64,000 bases of DNA from Isochrysis galbana (Eukaryota; Haptophyta; Isochrysidales; Isochrysidaceae), in contig CM030935.1 of the NCBI GenBank assembly GCA_018136815.1, forward strand, positions 6,232,935 through 6,296,934. Reading direction: 5' to 3'. Made by a program: the position numbers and the translations under genes. Below are positions 44,649 to 53,473 of the stretch, in pieces. A model generated the notes under the pieces. That model ran no database searches, had not been told where the DNA came from, and worked only from the letters and a program-made list of their open reading frames with translations. The stretch's first letter is position 1; every line of letters begins with the position of its first letter.

Positions 44649-46310
44649 TCAATCATTGTCTGCGTGAGAAAATTCGAACCTGTAGAACATGCCAATAAGC
44701 TTGCCAAGAGCTCCACCAACACCGGCAGCTGCTGCCGCGCCACCAATGGCACCAACGAGGCCAAGTTGAGGTCGTAGCGCCACGCAAAGTGCCGAGGTTG
44801 CAAATGCTCCAACACGAGCCATGCGCAGATTCTTCAATGCGCTTTGGCATACCACGCAGTCCTTAACGTGAGAGTTGTACACATCATAGACTTCCCCATT
44901 GCGCGAGCGGGGCGGCATGGGATCGATTCCGCGCGGCCAAGGAACGCCCCCTCCGGCACGCGAGCGCAACCATTGGCGGAATGTGATAAGCCCCTTGTCG
45001 GAATCGGTGGGCGTGAACACATGGTGGTTGTAGCTACCTGTTGAGCCACCCTCAGCGATGTAGCCTTCTGAAGCCAGAATTTTCTCCTGGTGATGCACAA
45101 ATGCTGCGTCCTGATGCAAGAACAACGACGCGGTGATATGGAGCAGCCACTTTGGCATCGGCAAAGTGAAGGCCTTGAGGCCCGAGGGGAAAGTACCATC
45201 ATCGTTCTTGACGAGGATTTGGCACCCATGATGCATACAATAACCGGGCCGTGTCGGCACAGCGTAGAGCGCGAGGACCAGTTTGCCGCCACCCTCGTAG
45301 TCGGTTGTGATCCTCACGAGAGAGGGAGGTCGGAAGTCGTTGGTTGCTTTCCCTGCCATCACACCGCCATATATTCCATACTGGAACCCGCCATTGGTAG
45401 TCACTGGCCGCTCCAACAAAAGCTTGAGCTCTTTCGGGTCGGTGTAGCGGTTTCCAGTAATTCCATGATGAGACACAGGAACGTGGGCAGGGTCCAGCAC
45501 ATTTTCGCAGAAGAAATCCCAGCTGTAAGGAAGCTCGCGAGTATTCCAGGGCAACTTCTTCACGCGCCCCACTAGCGACGGATCATGGAGCTCCGGAATG
45601 AGAGAAGGGGCACGCAGAGTGTCAGGAGCATCCGTCCCCGCCGGGGCAGTCTCGAAAGCAAAAGCCTCGAGCCCAGCGTTTGGAGAAGTGTCAGGCCACA
45701 CCCACAGAATTCCATCAGCTTCGATGGTGGGCATTGCTTGGCATGACGCCTTGGGGTTTGCCCTGAGCGACTCCTCCATTTCCTGCGGTGCTTGGGGGAT
45801 CGCTGTGCAATGGCCCTCTGAATTGAAGGTCCACGCGTGGTATGAGCACAAAAGTTCGCCGGAGTCCTCGACGCGACCCTCGCTCAATGGTACCTTACGA
45901 TGCGGGCACGCGTCCACAAACGCACGCCACTTGCCTGGCTGCTTCCGCTTGGCACGCGTGAAGAGGCCAAACCTTTTGGGAGGCTGCACGCTCTTGCCGT
46001 CGTTCCAGAGGACAATCGACGTGCCGAGGAGGGTGAAGCTGTGCGGACGGGTGGGATCGAGGAACTCGGGCACAGCCACCGGGTACCATTGCTTGGTCCA
46101 CTCGAACTGCTCCTTGTGCAGTGGACTCTCTCCAAGAGGCCTTTGCTCACCCACTGGCCTTGCGGCCACGCCCGAGCCCGGAGGTGCGTTGCAGACCGGC
46201 GAGGCGGTGAGGCGTGTGACACGAGGGACGGCATGCAACCTTGCTATGCGCAGTCCGAGCGCTGGCGCAGCCATCCCCAGAAGGAGCACGAGAGGAGGTA
46301 GCCTCTGCAT
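44649..46310 (-). CDS. Rieske oxygenase of the pheophorbide a oxygenase / TIC55 / PTC52 family, plastid-targeted
   Basis: 553 residues from ATG 46310. Residues 1-20 (MQRLPPLVLLLGMAAPALGL) are a signal-like hydrophobic start, followed to ~65 by an acid-poor Arg/Ala-rich transit-like stretch. This bipartite presequence is expected for a complex plastid. The Rieske [2Fe-2S] site is ACPHRKVPLSEG (Cys135, His137) and CSYHAWTF (Cys155, His158). The mononuclear iron site is ENVLDPAHVPVSHHG (N..D..H....H). Near the C-terminus VKDCVVCQSALK has the CxxC typical of PAO-family proteins, followed by two hydrophobic segments (ARVGAFATSALCVAL, LGLVGAIGGAAAAAG) likely anchoring it in a plastid membrane. PAO opens the chlorin ring in chlorophyll breakdown; PTC52-like members oxidise protochlorophyllide. 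Which branch this is cannot be decided here. No introns. Confidence 0.85.
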   Translation of the reverse strand: MQRLPPLVLLLGMAAPALGLRIARLHAVPRVTRLTASPVCNAPPGSGVAARPVGEQRPLGESPLHKEQFEWTKQWYPVAVPEFLDPTRPHSFTLLGTSIVLWNDGKSVQPPKRFGLFTRAKRKQPGKWRAFVDACPHRKVPLSEGRVEDSGELLCSYHAWTFNSEGHCTAIPQAPQEMEESLRANPKASCQAMPTIEADGILWVWPDTSPNAGLEAFAFETAPAGTDAPDTLRAPSLIPELHDPSLVGRVKKLPWNTRELPYSWDFFCENVLDPAHVPVSHHGITGNRYTDPKELKLLLERPVTTNGGFQYGIYGGVMAGKATNDFRPPSLVRITTDYEGGGKLVLALYAVPTRPGYCMHHGCQILVKNDDGTFPSGLKAFTLPMPKWLLHITASLFLHQDAAFVHHQEKILASEGYIAEGGSTGSYNHHVFTPTDSDKGLITFRQWLRSRAGGGVPWPRGIDPMPPRSRNGEVYDVYNSHVKDCVVCQSALKNLRMARVGAFATSALCVALRPQLGLVGAIGGAAAAAGVGGALGKLIGMFYRFEFSHADND

Positions 46311-46388
46311 CTCTGAAAGCAATGCGAAAAGCAGCTCCTCAACCTGCTCTCCACGAGAAAAGCATTGAAACTTCCATTTCTTCCCCTT

Positions 46389-46660
46389 TTCCACTCCCTC
46401 CCTTTCTCTCTCTCCCCCCCCCCCCCCCCCCCCCGGCTCTCTCTCTCTCTCTCTCTCCCTCCCTCCCTCTCTCTCTCCCTCCCTCCCTCCCTCCCTCCCT
46501 CCTTCCCTCCCTCCCTCCCTCCCTCTCCCTCTCCCTCTCCCTCTCTCTCTCTCTCCCCCCCCACCCCCTCTCTCTCCTCTCCCCCCTCTCCTAAATTCCC
46601 CTCCCCTCTCTCTCCTCCCTCCTCATCTTAGTCTCTCCTTCCTCTCTCTCCCTCTTCTCG
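46389..46660. repeat. Polypyrimidine (CT-rich) tract upstream of the PAO-like gene
   Basis: About 270 bp of C/T on the + strand, including a C-run of ~17 near 46418-46434 and (CTCT) and (CCTC) microsatellites. The gene's sense strand is therefore polypurine here. Confidence 0.85.
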
Positions 46661-47483
46661 TGGGAGAAGCAAGTACTACCATTAGTATAAAATACAAGTA
46701 GGTTTACTACCGACGTACCTAGAAAAGTGAACTCGACGGCGGCGGCCGCTGTGCTGCTGTGGTCGAGTTGGTCGGCTGTTCGCACGAGGTGCGTGCGGTG
46801 CGTGGGCGTCTTCTCGTGGTTATTTTAAAACGGAGATATTGGGCCGCCTACACCCACAGCCTAAACAAACACCACAGTCCAACCCTTCTCCTACTCGTCG
46901 CTCCCCAGCCGCCATGTCTCCCTTGCCGTCGCGCCCGCCCTCGCCCAAGCCCAGGCCACTCTTCCCGCCTCCCTCCATTGAGGTGGGTGAGGCCGTCATT
47001 CCACCCTTCCGTACCAACACCGCCGAGCCGATCCACCTATCCACCTCCTTCCTCCTCGCGCCCTCTGACCCTGAGCAAGAGCTCGATTCGTCACTTTCGC
47101 GCGTGAGCGCACTAGGCACTAGGTCAAGGTCAAGACTGAAGTAGTGCGTAGAGTGTAGGTAGTAGGTAGCAGTCGTTTGTCCTTTGTCGTTAGGGGCCCA
47201 ACCTTCAACCTTGCGCGTGCGGCTTCCCCTATGGCGGAGTGCGCGAGGAACGCATGGAACCATGCTCCTAGAGGGGCAAGGCTTGGGTATATGTGGTTGT
47301 GTAGTGTTACGGCTGGGGATCGTGTCCTGTGTCCCGCTTGTGGATTGTGGATTGTGGCCCGAATATATGCGAATATCACAAGAAGTTTTTATCCCACACC
47401 ATGGGGGCTGGCGATATTAGAACCACCTAGGTCGTCATCGTCAATGTGCGCAAACGCGCCCATTCCCATTTCTATGCTTTGCT
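46661..47483. other. Intergenic, possible gag-like leader
   Basis: A + strand frame from ATG 46914 (MSPLPSRPPSPKPRPLFPPP) runs to 47143 and shares its first ~40 bp with the frame at 13919, so both may be remains of one element leader. No conserved domain is visible. The right part is the 3' flank of the RecQ gene. Confidence 0.4.
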
Positions 47484-50279
47484 TTAGCACTTGTGATGAC
47501 TATAGAAAGACCCTGGGAGCTTGCGCTTCCCCCCCGTTCCTCCTGGCAGCTTGCCGTCCGACAATTGCGTGCGCCGTGGCACAGCTGCCGGCACAGTGGG
47601 TTGCGACTTCGATCGCCACCCATTGTCAGACCCTATGCTTGCCGCATTTGAAACCAATGTAGTGGCAGAAGAAGGCCTTGCTGGTTGGGCAGTACACATG
47701 CTGGTGGGCGTGCACTGTGCATTGGATACATGTTGAATTGCTTGTGTGTTTGCCGACAATGTTTGGTGCCCAATGCCTCTCAAGTTGTTGTTGGATGTTG
47801 GTAACGGCGCCCCCTCGAGCTCCGCTTCTCCAGATCTACCACGAAAAACGTCGTACCGAAAGCAATAGTCCGCCACTACGCGCAAGAACATGTGACCATA
47901 TTGCTCAACGCGGTTGCGCGGTATACCGGGAATTTCTGCGACCTCAGGCAAGGTTGCTGGTTTATGCTTGGCAATGAGTGCGAGCTGCGAATCGCCAACG
48001 ATAAGATAGGAAGGGATATCCCTGCGCTCCGCTTCGAGTGCTCGTGCCTTCCGCAAGAGGCGCACTAGCCGTACGGTATGCTGTTCGTCATTGAGCCGAT
48101 CCGCTTGCAGACCGAGGCTCTGGCAGCTGCGTCGAATAAAGTCAAGGATCAACGAAGCGCTGGAACCGCAGCATCGCACACCCTCTGCTCCTATAACGGC
48201 GAGGAGATTCTCCATGTCTGATGGGCGGGATCTTGCCAATGCGAAGAGCATTCGTTGGCTCAGCACGTCATGCACACGACCCGCACTAATGGGCTGATCG
48301 TCAGTGCGCCCCAAATCTGCTTTTAGCGTGCATTCAACTTGCGAGGTTGGGCCACCGGCGGAAGATTTATTGCAGTCGGCCGAGTCCATTGATGCTGATG
48401 CCAAGGGCAATAGACGCAGTTCGTTGAGGAGCTTGAGCTCAACAGCCGTTAGGGACAGCCCGGCGAGCGCCCCGGAATGGTCGAGAGCATCGACGCTCTT
48501 TTTGCTGTGCGGCTGCGCTAGGTGGTCTGGACGGTCAGTAATGGGCATGTGGCCTCTTCCGCAAGAGGCCCTCGCACCCCGTGGAACATTAATTGCCAGT
48601 AGAAGCTGAGGGGGAGCGGCGTCGCTGCCTCGTGCAAGTAGTGTCTTCCCCAGCGTTGTTACTGAGATAGCCTCAAAGGCGGAGCGGTGGCTAGAAGTAC
48701 TCCTTCCCCAGCTGGGCGCGCCAGGAAATTTGACGAGCGTGGTTTCTAGAAGCCCCTCCTCGAGTAGCATGTCCGCCAGACTGCGCCACCACTCGGCAGG
48801 TCGGCTGAAGCGCGCGCCACAGCCGAATGCGGGGTCACGAGCCAGCCGACCACCTGCCTTGACCGCCAGCTTATGCGTTTGCGCACCGCGCACGAGCTCG
48901 ATGGCCGTGCCAAGCCCAAATCGCCCGCCACATACGAGTGCCGCACGCAGTAGCGCACGGGCCTCTCCACCATAGTCGCGGCGTGGATTTTTGCCACGCG
49001 CGCAGTTGTCGCAGCACCGGACGGACCCGCTCCAGCCGGCGCCGTCCAACAAGCTCTCCGATGCCCCAAGCCCTCTTTCGCTGCCAGGAGCCTCGCTGGC
49101 CGACTCACCGAGGTAAGACAACAGCGCCGCACGGCGGCAGCACCCCGTATGGGCGAGAGCACGCATCGCGGCAGCTGCCTTGCACATCGCCTCCTTCTGC
49201 CTATCATCGGGTGCGTTGGCAGCAAGCATTTGCAGACGGGCCCAGTCTGCTGGCGAATGAAACAGCACACACCTAGCATGTGCACCGTCACGGCCAGCGC
49301 GACCACTCTGCTGGTAGTATAATTCTGGTGATGGAGGTGGGCCCCAATGCACCACCATACGAATGTCGTGCTTGTCGACGCCCATCCCGAGAGCAACCGT
49401 AGCAACCATCACTCGCACCTGGTCGCGCGAGAAGCGACGAAGCGTCTCGTCCTTGTTCGCTGCCTTGGCGTGATATACCCCGGCCGAGATGCGTGCCTGG
49501 AGTAGCAATCCGCATATTTGATCTGCTTCCGCAATGGTGGCCACGTACACGATAGCTGCAGAAGCCCGTTCGATGTCGGTGGCGCCCGCACCGTGCAGGA
49601 GCGGTAGGAGCGATTCGGCCGGTGATGCACCTTTCGAAAAAATTCGGTATTCAAGGTTTGCCCGGTCGAGTGGCGCCTCCACCACTGCTGTATTGGCGCT
49701 CATGCCTAGGCTTTCGCATAGCGTACACCGAATGGATGGTGGGGCAGTCGCGGTGAGAGCCATGAGAGGCACGCCCGCCGGCCTCGCAGAGGCGATGGCG
49801 AGGAAACTCGGACGAAAGTCGAAACCCCAGGAGACGACGCAGTGCGCCTCGTCCACCGCGATCAGGCCGATGCCACGCTTTGCGTGCCAGCGCGCGAGGA
49901 GCTGTGCTCCATTGCTGCAAGCCAGCTTCTCGGGTGTCATGTATACCAGGTCGAACTCCCCTTGCTCGACGCGCCCCTCTACCGTACTGTCGCGCTGCGC
50001 GCCGCCCAAGAATGTCACGCGCAGTCCACGGGAGAGCGCCGACTCCACCTGGTCTTGCATCAGAGCCACGAGTGGAGTTAGAACCACTGAGAGGCGCGAG
50101 GTCAGCAGCGGCGGCAATTGGTAGCAAACCGATTTACCGGCGCCAGTAGGAGCGATGACGAGGCAATCGTTGTGGGCCAGCGCGTGCGATATTGCCTCAC
50201 GCTGCGGACCGCGCAGTGCTGAGTGGCCCCAATGCTCACGCAGGCGGGCACACGCCGACGCCTCCCACGCCTCTGCCAT
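47484..50279 (-). CDS. RecQ-family DNA helicase
   Basis: 931 residues from ATG 50279 (MAEAWEASACARLREHWGHS), no intron. A 3'-5' DNA helicase for recombination and replication-fork repair. Motif 0 is FGHSALRGPQREAI-like. Walker A is APTGAGKSVCYQLPP (46-50 GAGKS), and Walker B is VDEAHCVVSWGFDFRP (143-146 DEAH; the usual SQWGHDFRP reads VSWGFDFRP here). LMALTATAPP, MVATVALGMGVDKHDIR and YYQQSGRAGRDG complete the helicase core. The zinc-binding subdomain is CCRRAALLSYLGE...CCDNCARG. A winged-helix (RQC) region follows (LRAALVCGGRFGLGTAIELV). At the C-terminus HRDC-like helical domains appear, best in YLIVGDSQLALIAKHKPATL with PGIPRNRVEQYG. The open frame extends upstream, but that part crosses a G/C-run and looks like 5' UTR. 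Subfamily (BLM/WRN/RecQ5) is not assignable. Confidence 0.92.
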   Translation of the reverse strand: MAEAWEASACARLREHWGHSALRGPQREAISHALAHNDCLVIAPTGAGKSVCYQLPPLLTSRLSVVLTPLVALMQDQVESALSRGLRVTFLGGAQRDSTVEGRVEQGEFDLVYMTPEKLACSNGAQLLARWHAKRGIGLIAVDEAHCVVSWGFDFRPSFLAIASARPAGVPLMALTATAPPSIRCTLCESLGMSANTAVVEAPLDRANLEYRIFSKGASPAESLLPLLHGAGATDIERASAAIVYVATIAEADQICGLLLQARISAGVYHAKAANKDETLRRFSRDQVRVMVATVALGMGVDKHDIRMVVHWGPPPSPELYYQQSGRAGRDGAHARCVLFHSPADWARLQMLAANAPDDRQKEAMCKAAAAMRALAHTGCCRRAALLSYLGESASEAPGSERGLGASESLLDGAGWSGSVRCCDNCARGKNPRRDYGGEARALLRAALVCGGRFGLGTAIELVRGAQTHKLAVKAGGRLARDPAFGCGARFSRPAEWWRSLADMLLEEGLLETTLVKFPGAPSWGRSTSSHRSAFEAISVTTLGKTLLARGSDAAPPQLLLAINVPRGARASCGRGHMPITDRPDHLAQPHSKKSVDALDHSGALAGLSLTAVELKLLNELRLLPLASASMDSADCNKSSAGGPTSQVECTLKADLGRTDDQPISAGRVHDVLSQRMLFALARSRPSDMENLLAVIGAEGVRCCGSSASLILDFIRRSCQSLGLQADRLNDEQHTVRLVRLLRKARALEAERRDIPSYLIVGDSQLALIAKHKPATLPEVAEIPGIPRNRVEQYGHMFLRVVADYCFRYDVFRGRSGEAELEGAPLPTSNNNLRGIGHQTLSANTQAIQHVSNAQCTPTSMCTAQPARPSSATTLVSNAASIGSDNGWRSKSQPTVPAAVPRRTQLSDGKLPGGTGGKRKLPGSFYSHHKC

Positions 50280-50583
50280 AAGAGGAGGTGGGGGATGGGG
50301 GGGGGGGCGGGGGGGGAGGGGGGGGGGGGGGGGCGAGAGAGTGGCAAGCGAGGGATAAACGAGGAAGCTGAGAGAGGAGGCAAGAGGGGCGGCGGAGGAG
50401 GCGGAAGGGAGGGGCAGCCGCCAGTAGCTCGACGGAAGCAAAGAGATGCGCAACGGCGTCGAGTGAGGAGTGAAGCGGGCCGGCGCGAACAGCGGACGGC
50501 GGGAACTCCAAGGATGATCTCTAGCTCGATAGCAAAGACGGAAATAGAAATAGATGTGTAGTTTTTTCTATAATAATATAACT
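50280..50583. other. RecQ 5' flank, G-rich
   Basis: G-runs at 50298-50333 (C-runs on the RecQ sense strand), then GA-rich sequence. Open frames are compositional. Confidence 0.5.
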
Positions 50584-50757
50584 GAGCATTAGTACCACTA
50601 CTCTCACTAGCCCGGTACTAACACGACAACCCTCAGCGCACCTGCCCGTACGCCTCGACGCTTGTTGCTGCCACAGATACATACACCTATGCACCCTTCC
50701 ATCCACATCTCCCTCCTCGCAGACCCCCGGCTCCCATTCTAACCCCCCCCCACGGTA
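50584..50757. repeat. Dispersed repeat R13, copy 2 (inverted relative to 43.8 kb)
   Basis: The reverse complement aligns with 43788-43965 throughout, about 80-85 percent by eye. Confidence 0.75.
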
Positions 50758-51305
50758 TAAGGGGCGCAACGAAGACTACCGGTAGCTTTAAAGACAACGA
50801 CTTCGCAGTGTTGGAACTAGGTCATATTAGCATCTTAAATTTTGTGTGTGTGCCCAGACACCTTGTATAGTCACTATCTAATAGTCCCGCAAATTGAAAT
50901 CTAAATACTCGAAAGCGAAAGCGAAAGCGAAAAGCGATTTTTTTGTTTTTTGTACACGAATGTTGAAGATGAAGATGAAGACTACGGTCATTGACGTTCG
51001 ATGACCCGCGGGCAGATTCACACATACAGGCTCACAGGCCACCTGAGACGCCCAACCCCGTGGATTGGGGCCCTACTATGCATTACCTACCACTTTGCCG
51101 GCCGGAGAGATCTACCCGCCGCGAGCGACGAGATCGCGCTCGCTATGGCCTACTGAAGTCGGGCTCCAGAGTCCAGAGGCCCTTTCAAGCGCTGCCAATA
51201 TGACCTGCAGTGGGGGGACATGTTGCCCGCGCGCGGGTGCTTCCGCGGCGCATACGGCCACCCTAGACCAGAAAACGAGGACTGGCGCCAAAAAAGCGCC
51301 CTCAG
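50758..51305. other. Intergenic, no gene seen
   Basis: A GCGAAA repeat near 50920-50940 and a GAAGAT repeat near 50966-50982. No domain or shared repeat was noticed. Confidence 0.5.
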
Positions 51306-51412
51306 AAGGAAATGAAGTCGCGTTCCGTCAACAGAGGGCCAGGTGAATTTTTTTGTCATCAATATGTTCCTGTTTCCACAGTAACACTAGTGGTACAAAA
51401 CAAAGCTAATCA
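51306..51412 (+). repeat. Dispersed K-repeat, copy 2
   Basis: Matches 23941-24050 at both ends: GAAGTCGCGTTCCGTCAACA and AGAGGGCCAGGTG at the left, AGCTAATCACG at the right. A C-run follows at 51418-51434. Confidence 0.7.
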
Positions 51413-51470
51413 CGCTTGCCCCCCCCCCCCCCCCGCGCTCCTCTCAACACGCAGTGACTCCCAGCTACAG

Positions 51471-52047
51471 CTACGCGTGTTGAGTTTTCATCTTCTTCGT
51501 CTTTTTCTCACACCCCTCTTCCTCGATGGCGACGATGTCGTTCGGCTGATCTTGGATGGCGAGGTCCGTGATGCGTGAGAGGACGCTTGGTCGGTCCTCC
51601 ATGTAGAGCTTGCCAGCTGCTCGGCGCACTTGCACCATGGGATTCGTTTCAGCGTACGCGACCGCCATGATGTATTCCATGCAGAGGTACGCGACGGCGG
51701 CATGCTCTCCAATGTATCTGGTCTTTGGGACTGGGATCTTGTCGTACTCGTCGGAGTAGTCGCCGACGAGCATGAGGGTTGCCTTGCACCAACGGCCCAT
51801 GTATGGCTCGATGAGTGCCCACCTGGCCCTCTTTTGACGGAACGCGACTTTCCTTGGCCAGATCCACGCGGAAGTCTCCACATCCACGGCCCATGCCGGA
51901 GGCTGTGACGAGCAGCATCGCCAGGATGGCACCGCCCATGCCCTCCTCCATGTGTTCGCAGAACCTGAAGGCTGGGGTGCGGGTGCGGATCTCCTCGTAG
52001 GTGCGCTGACCGAGTCGCTTGGCGATGTAGACAAAGTACTGGCCCAT
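51471..52047 (-). pseudogene. MGQYF-family protein gene, frame broken by a K-repeat core
   Basis: From ATG 52047 the first part reads MGQYFVYIAKRLGQRTYEEI then FRFCEHMEEGMGGAILAMLL. In the adjacent frame the rest reads EPYMGRWCKATLMLVGDYSD, then ETNPMVQVRRAAGKLYMEDR and ends EEEGCEKKTKKMKTQHA at 51471. Proteins that begin MGQY(F/Y), with a central EHSW-like motif and a GRW...VGDY segment, form a widespread uncharacterised eukaryotic family. So both halves belong to one gene of about 190 residues. The frame changes within 51820-51865, exactly where a ~32-bp K-repeat core lies on the minus strand. No GT-AG intron of the right phase could be fitted there. It may be a disrupted pseudogene or a sequencing error. 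Confidence 0.6.
51820..51853 (-). repeat. K-repeat core, copy 3, inside the MGQYF gene
   Basis: On the minus strand AAGTCGCGTTCCGTCAAAAG then AGGGCCAGGTG, matching the start of the copies at 23941 and 51306. Confidence 0.75.
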
Positions 52048-52235
52048 GTCGAAGGAGCGAGGAGGGTTGTGGAGGAGGAAGAGGAGAGTGAAGCGGGGGA
52101 AGGAAGTCTGGGAGGAGGGGATTATATCGTGGCGCTGTTTTACTTCGGTCTTCGTCTTCAGTCTTCATCATCATCAACTCACTTAAGGCCTTAAGGATTT
52201 TCGAAAGATTCCTTCCTTATTCCTGTGCGTAACTG

Positions 52236-53030
52236 TCGCCGGCCTCTGGCTTTTGGCTTTTGGTGCATGCCGATCAAGGAGTCGGACTCGGACAAGCCTA
52301 TCACGGATCACGGCTTTCTGCACTCATCGGCAGAAATACGAGTTCAACTAATTACCGTTCGGCGTGCAGTCCGGCCCCTCGTACATGTGCCGCCTCATGG
52401 ACGCCGTTCTCCAAGGCCTCGCTTGGGACATCTGCATGCCCTACTTGGACGACATTGGCGTCTGGTCGACGGGTACTGGCGCGACGCTCGATGAGCGCAT
52501 TGAGGCCTCGTTCGAGCAGATGAGCAGATGCTCCACCGCCTCGATCTCGTACTCGAACGCCTGCGTTGGGCGTTGGGCGGGGCTGTCTTGCAAGGCGACG
52601 AAGTGCCTTCTCTTCGCGATCATGGGAGAGTACCTAGGCCACATTGTCTCCCGACGTGGCCTAGAAGGGATGGACCCCAAAAAAGTCGAGGCGGTACGCT
52701 CGATTGACCCGTGTCACATTAATTCGCTCGAGAAAGTCATCCGCTCGTTCCTCGGACTGTGCTCGTACTACCGCCGTTTCATCAAAGGCTTCGCGCATAT
52801 TGCGGCTCCCCTCACCGATCTCACTCGCACCGGGGTTGATGTCGCCCAGCAGTCACAATCGCCTGAGTGCCAGGCGGCCATCGCCCGCCTTATCGAGCTC
52901 ATCACCTCGGCTCCAGTGCTTGCCGCACCGCGTACACGTACACGTGCGTTTCCGGGATGGCTATACCGACCCTGGCGGCTCAGCGGCTCAGAGCTCCTAA
53001 AGGAGCCTCCACGCACCGGCAGACGGCCCT
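52236..53030 (+). pseudogene. Ty3/gypsy reverse transcriptase relic
   Basis: Fragments in shifting frames match the gypsy RT: GFWCMPIKES, then from 52364 QSGPSYMCRLMDAVLQGLAW and ICMPYLDDIGVWSTG. SCKATKCLLFAIMGEYLGHI and IRSFLGLCSYYRRFIKGFAH follow. The catalytic YLDD is kept, but frameshifts (around 52350 and 52520) and a truncated RNase H (PVLAAPRTRT) show decay. Sequence divergence from Gypsy-1/2 is clear, so this is another family or an older insertion. It ends against the U-element at 53031. Confidence 0.85.
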
Positions 53031-53135
53031 AGCACAACATAATTAGTCTAGGCCACGCCAGGCTCCAGTTACCCATAGAAAGCGCACACACGGAAACGTG
53101 AGCAAGAGGCGACAAGCAGCGGACGGCGGCGTTCA
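53031..53135 (+). repeat. Gene-upstream dispersed repeat (U-element), copy 2
   Basis: The reverse complement of 23234-23340. Read on the + strand, it lies 340 bp upstream of the DRC9 start, in the same sense orientation as copy 1 to the ART-LRR gene. Confidence 0.75.
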
Positions 53136-53275
53136 GGCGTTCAGGCATTCTGGGCGGCGCGAAAAAGAAAACTTCCTCGTACTCCACCAAAATAAAACTT
53201 AACTCCAGCAGCTGTTGCGGTTGCACCCGGGCGAGGCCTGCTCAGCCTCTCGCTCGGCCGGCGTGCGCGCGCGCT

Positions 53276-53392
53276 TCCCTCTCTCCCTCCCTCCCTCCCT
53301 CCCTCCCTCCCCCCCTTCCCTTCCTAACTCCCACCCTCCTCCCTCCCTCCCTCTCCCTCCCCCTCTCGCCCCCCTCCTTTTCTCCTTCTCAG
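53276..53392. repeat. Polypyrimidine tract upstream of DRC9
   Basis: CT-rich (CCCTCCCT)n-type stretch ending about 80 bp before the start codon. Confidence 0.8.
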
Positions 53393-53473
53393 TGCTCTTA
53401 CTCTGTCCGGAAGGCTGGCTTCGTTTGCCCTCCTCCCCTTGGTGCAAGTGTCCCGTTTCTCGCGCACGACAGC

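Noticed and set aside
51826..51851. A 26-bp micro-intron (GT...AG) in the MGQYF gene
   Set aside because: Removing 26 bp does not bring the two halves into one frame, and the same core occurs outside genes.
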